Below, one piece after another: positions 16,276 through 18,432 of a DNA stretch of 18,432 bases (within the stretch, counting starts at the first letter, position 1; every line of letters begins with the position of its first letter). Made by a program: the position numbers and the translations under genes. Source of the DNA: an uncultured Brevinema sp. Its GTDB lineage: Bacteria > Spirochaetota > Brevinematia > Brevinematales > Brevinemataceae. The notes under the pieces are model-generated. The model was given only the letters and a program-made list of their open reading frames with translations, made no database searches and was not told where the DNA came from. The stretch is taken from NCBI GenBank assembly GCA_947040475.1, contig CAMRBT010000010.1, positions 1-18,432 of the forward strand, given 5' to 3'.

Positions 16276-16301
16276 ACCAATTTATAACAACTAAATAATA
16301 T

Positions 16302-16338
16302 AAAAAAAAACAAGCCCTAAAATAGAGCTTGTTTTTTT
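16302..16338. terminator. Bidirectional intrinsic terminator between folD and the DAK2-DegV gene
   Basis: A run of nine A (16302-16310) precedes CAAGC (16311-16315), which pairs with GCTTG (16327-16331). An inner CTA/TAG pairing is separated by one C-A mismatch, with a 3-nt loop, and seven T follow (16332-16338). With T-runs on both strands it can end the purine operon on the + strand and the opposing gene, which stops 14 bp away, on the - strand. Confidence 0.88.
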
Positions 16339-16352
16339 GTTTATATTTTTTA

Positions 16353-18164
16353 TTAGTCCTTATAAGTGACACCTACAGATATAGCACCATAACCTACATG
16401 ACTTACAAGACATGGTGAAACTACAGCATTTTCAAGAGGCGGGCATCCAAAAATCTCTTCTAAGTTTTTGAGATAATATTCTTTCATATCATCACTCAAG
16501 CCTGCGTGAGAGAAGAAGTAGCCTTTAATAGATCTATTAGCTGATTTTTCAGTAATAATTGCTATATTTTTTTTGATTGCGTTTTTAAATCCAAATGCTT
16601 TATCTATAACAACAGGTTTACCATCTATCATTGTTAGAATAGGACATAATTGTAAGGCTTTGATAATTCCACCTTTAAACATTCCTAATCTTCCACTTTT
16701 AATTACATGATCAATAGATTTAAAGTTTATATAATTAGTCGTATGAGTAATATTATGTTGAATATTTTTAACAACATCTTCGTGAGATAATCCATCTCGA
16801 ATATCTTTAACCGTGAGGTGTGCTATCATACCACCACCACCGGCTATGTCTGTTGAATTAATAACATCAATTTTTATATCTTTTTTAGACAAAATTAGAT
16901 CTTTACCTTGTAAGGCACTTTCGTATATTCCACTAACACCATTGGTCATTGTTAACACAATAATAGATTCATAATAACGAGATAAATATCCAAATAAGTC
17001 AGCAAAACTTTTTGGGGAAGGTTGAGAAGTGCTTATGACAGTGTTTTTATCTGTAAAATATTTTTTGAATAAATCAATATTTATAGTACGGATATCTAGG
17101 TAGTTGACTTTATCAATATGGATATTTAAAGGCATAAGATTGATTTGATTTTCATCCATAAACTCAGGAGAAAGAGTAATACAAGAGTCAATAACAAAAG
17201 CAATAGAGTTTTTTCTATGATGGGTAACATTATATTGAAGACGCATATCTTCTACTTTTTGGAAAGAAAAATTTCCAAATTTACGTAATTTGTCAAACAT
17301 CTTAGCAGGATTATTAGTATGAAAGTGAAGACGCAATTTTTTGTCATAACCAGCGATGACGATAGAATCTGAATCTTCTTCTAAAACTTCAAGTACAGCA
17401 TTACGGGACATATTTTCGCCGATGAGACAAGTTTCTGTACAATATCTATTATGTAAAGACTCTTCTGTGAGCGATTCAGCTTCAGCCATAGGGAAGTCAT
17501 AGTCATACATAAGAAGGTGTTCCATATCATGATCTTTATGAGAAAAAGAACGAGTAAGAAGGGTATCTTTCATTCCTTCTATAAAGAAGACAAAACCTTT
17601 TCCACCAGCATCAACGACTTTGGCAATACGAAGAACTTCTAATTGTTCTGTGGTATGAGCAAGAGCTTCTAGAGCAACAATTTCAGCCTTAGTAAATAAG
17701 GTATCAAAGTCAGTAAAATCATTTTTATTAGCATGGATATATTCAGCCCATTTACGAATCACCGTGATGATAGTCCCTTCTTGAGGGGAAGGAATAGCTT
17801 TATAAACATAATCAGAAGCTTTTTTGACGATCTCAGCAAATTCTTGAGGAGAAATTTTAGTTGAGCCTTTAGTTCCAACACCAATGCCATAGAGGAATTG
17901 AGCTAAAATAACACCACTATTGCCACGAGCTCCGTCGAGAGCAGCATCACCAATACTAGAAGCAACAATATTAATAGAATCACTCTCTTTTGAATTATTG
18001 ATAATAGAAGTAACAGTAGCTGCTAAGTTTGAGCCTGTGTCGCCATCGGGTACAGGGAAGACATTGATTTTATTAATCTCTTCTTGGTGTTCAATGATTT
18101 TTTTACTACCAGAAATAACAGACCAATACAGTTCTTTTCCAGTTAATATCGATAGAACGGACAT
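16353..18164 (-). CDS. Fused DAK2 (FakA-like) kinase and DegV (FakB-like) fatty-acid-binding protein
   Basis: The 603-residue protein combines parts of the two-component fatty acid kinase. Residues 1 to about 215 are a DAK2 kinase domain: NVFPVPDGDTGSN with metal-binding Asp40 and Asp42, then DGARGNSGVIL (77-87). Residues about 220-318 match the FakA middle domain (YCTETCLI, LHFHTNNPAKM). Residues 319-603 form a DegV domain: VIDSC, TSQPSP (379-384), IKSGRLG, and SHVGYG with His589, equivalent to the lipid-binding His of FakB. The normal FakA C-terminal domain, which contacts FakB, is absent. By family knowledge FakA phosphorylates FakB-bound fatty acids for phospholipid synthesis; that this fusion does so alone is inference. 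No signal peptide or membrane segment is seen. I start at 18164 because AAGAGGAG precedes it and the in-frame ATG at 18215 lies upstream of the promoter's -10 box. Confidence 0.88.
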   Translation of the reverse strand: MSVLSILTGKELYWSVISGSKKIIEHQEEINKINVFPVPDGDTGSNLAATVTSIINNSKESDSINIVASSIGDAALDGARGNSGVILAQFLYGIGVGTKGSTKISPQEFAEIVKKASDYVYKAIPSPQEGTIITVIRKWAEYIHANKNDFTDFDTLFTKAEIVALEALAHTTEQLEVLRIAKVVDAGGKGFVFFIEGMKDTLLTRSFSHKDHDMEHLLMYDYDFPMAEAESLTEESLHNRYCTETCLIGENMSRNAVLEVLEEDSDSIVIAGYDKKLRLHFHTNNPAKMFDKLRKFGNFSFQKVEDMRLQYNVTHHRKNSIAFVIDSCITLSPEFMDENQINLMPLNIHIDKVNYLDIRTINIDLFKKYFTDKNTVISTSQPSPKSFADLFGYLSRYYESIIVLTMTNGVSGIYESALQGKDLILSKKDIKIDVINSTDIAGGGGMIAHLTVKDIRDGLSHEDVVKNIQHNITHTTNYINFKSIDHVIKSGRLGMFKGGIIKALQLCPILTMIDGKPVVIDKAFGFKNAIKKNIAIITEKSANRSIKGYFFSHAGLSDDMKEYYLKNLEEIFGCPPLENAVVSPCLVSHVGYGAISVGVTYKD

Positions 18165-18169
18165 AGGTA

Positions 18170-18177
18170 CTCCTCTT
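18170..18177 (-). promoter_or_regulatory. Ribosome binding site of the DAK2-DegV gene
   Basis: Read on the - strand it is AAGAGGAG, a near-perfect Shine-Dalgarno sequence, 5 nt before the ATG at 18164. It fixes the start and suggests efficient translation. Confidence 0.88.
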
Positions 18178-18203
18178 AGATTATTATACGTGTCGTCTTT
18201 AAT

Positions 18204-18232
18204 ATTATAATACAATATGCTTCAAAATGCAA
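18204..18232 (-). promoter_or_regulatory. Promoter of the DAK2-DegV gene
   Basis: On the - strand a -35-like TTGCAT (18232-18227) is followed after 17 bp by a perfect -10 box TATAAT (18209-18204). Transcription should start near 18197, giving a leader of about 33 nt before the ATG at 18164. The -35 box matches only the TTG of the consensus. Confidence 0.7.
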
Positions 18233-18402
18233 TCTTTTTATTAGTTGTTATTTTAGTAAAATATTTTCATTTGTTAAAAATCATCAGATATTAAAAATAA
18301 GAACAATAGCTTAGAGGCTTGAAATGTATGTAATTATAGGATTGTAGTAAATAACAATATTTTTTCTCAAGCATAATGTATTTTAAAGATATTGATAAAT
18401 TG

Positions 18403-18429
18403 TATAATATTTGGTAAAATAAAAAAGGA
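18403..18429 (+). promoter_or_regulatory. Possible promoter and ribosome site of a gene beyond the right edge
   Basis: A perfect TATAAT (18403-18408) has only a poor -35 region (T-rich, about 18379-18385). AAAAAAGGA (18421-18429) near the window end resembles a ribosome binding site. Together they suggest a + strand gene starting within a few bases after 18432, divergent from the DAK2-DegV gene. No coding sequence is visible inside the window to confirm this. Confidence 0.35.
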
Positions 18430-18432
18430 TAT

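Noticed and set aside
17920..18210. + strand frame of 96 codons opposite the DAK2 domain
   Set aside because: It is the complement of a well-supported conserved gene; it has no ribosome site and resembles no known protein.
18165..18215. DAK2-DegV protein starting at ATG 18215 with 17 more residues
   Set aside because: The predicted -10 box (18204-18209) and transcription start near 18197 lie downstream of that ATG, and AAGAGGAG is placed for 18164.
1..18432. Defence system, mobile element, CRISPR array or biosynthetic cluster
   Set aside because: All large frames are explained by purine, folate and fatty-acid-kinase-like genes. No transposase, integrase, repeat array or att-like repeat was seen.

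Overview
The window comes from a low-GC bacterium (about 30% G+C by eye) that uses the standard genetic code: TGA is a real stop in purN and Trp is TGG. The purine riboswitch, the Fe-S-type PurF with a propeptide, the one-chain PurL of the clostridial/streptococcal kind and the FakA/DegV-like protein all fit a Bacillota-like organism. Fusobacteriota or Spirochaetota are also possible, and the sequence alone does not settle the phylum. No transposase, phage gene, tRNA, rRNA or CRISPR array was seen.

Left edge (1-343): a promoter with an extended -10 box drives a leader that carries a 5' stem-loop, a purine riboswitch aptamer with the guanine-type cytosine at the specificity position, an antiterminator-like stem and an intrinsic terminator. 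Bases 238-330 are AT-rich leader with nothing further recognisable. The arrangement predicts that guanine or hypoxanthine stops transcription before purE.

Operon (344-16080, + strand): purE-purK-purL-purC-purF-purM-purN-purH-purD-purB-fhs-folD, twelve genes with gaps of 2 to 23 bp or short overlaps and no internal promoter or terminator that I can see. It encodes every enzymatic step from PRPP to IMP (PurF, D, N, L, M, K, E, C, B, H). PurB also serves the last step to AMP. The last two genes make 10-formyl-tetrahydrofolate, the cofactor used by PurN and PurH: Fhs from formate, FolD from 5,10-methylene-THF. The operon thus makes both the purine ring and its one-carbon donor under one guanine-sensing switch. 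Final AMP and GMP genes (purA, guaA, guaB) are not in the window.

Convergent intergenic region (16081-16352): AT-rich, with a weak hairpin just after folD, an isolated G-rich tract, a perfect 16-bp palindrome, and a strong bidirectional terminator shared by folD and the gene opposite.

Right part (16353-18164, - strand): one gene for a protein in which the N-terminal kinase and middle domains of a FakA-like fatty acid kinase are joined to a DegV/FakB-like fatty-acid-binding domain. It has its own promoter (18204-18232) and a strong ribosome binding site. Bases 18233-18402 are AT-rich with no gene seen. At the right edge a -10 box and a Shine-Dalgarno-like AAAAAAGGA suggest another + strand gene starting just outside the window.

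The most interesting items are the single-chain kinase/fatty-acid-binding fusion, the composition shift near its domain junction, and the riboswitch whose antiterminator barely overlaps its terminator. I did not find a clearly unprecedented system here.
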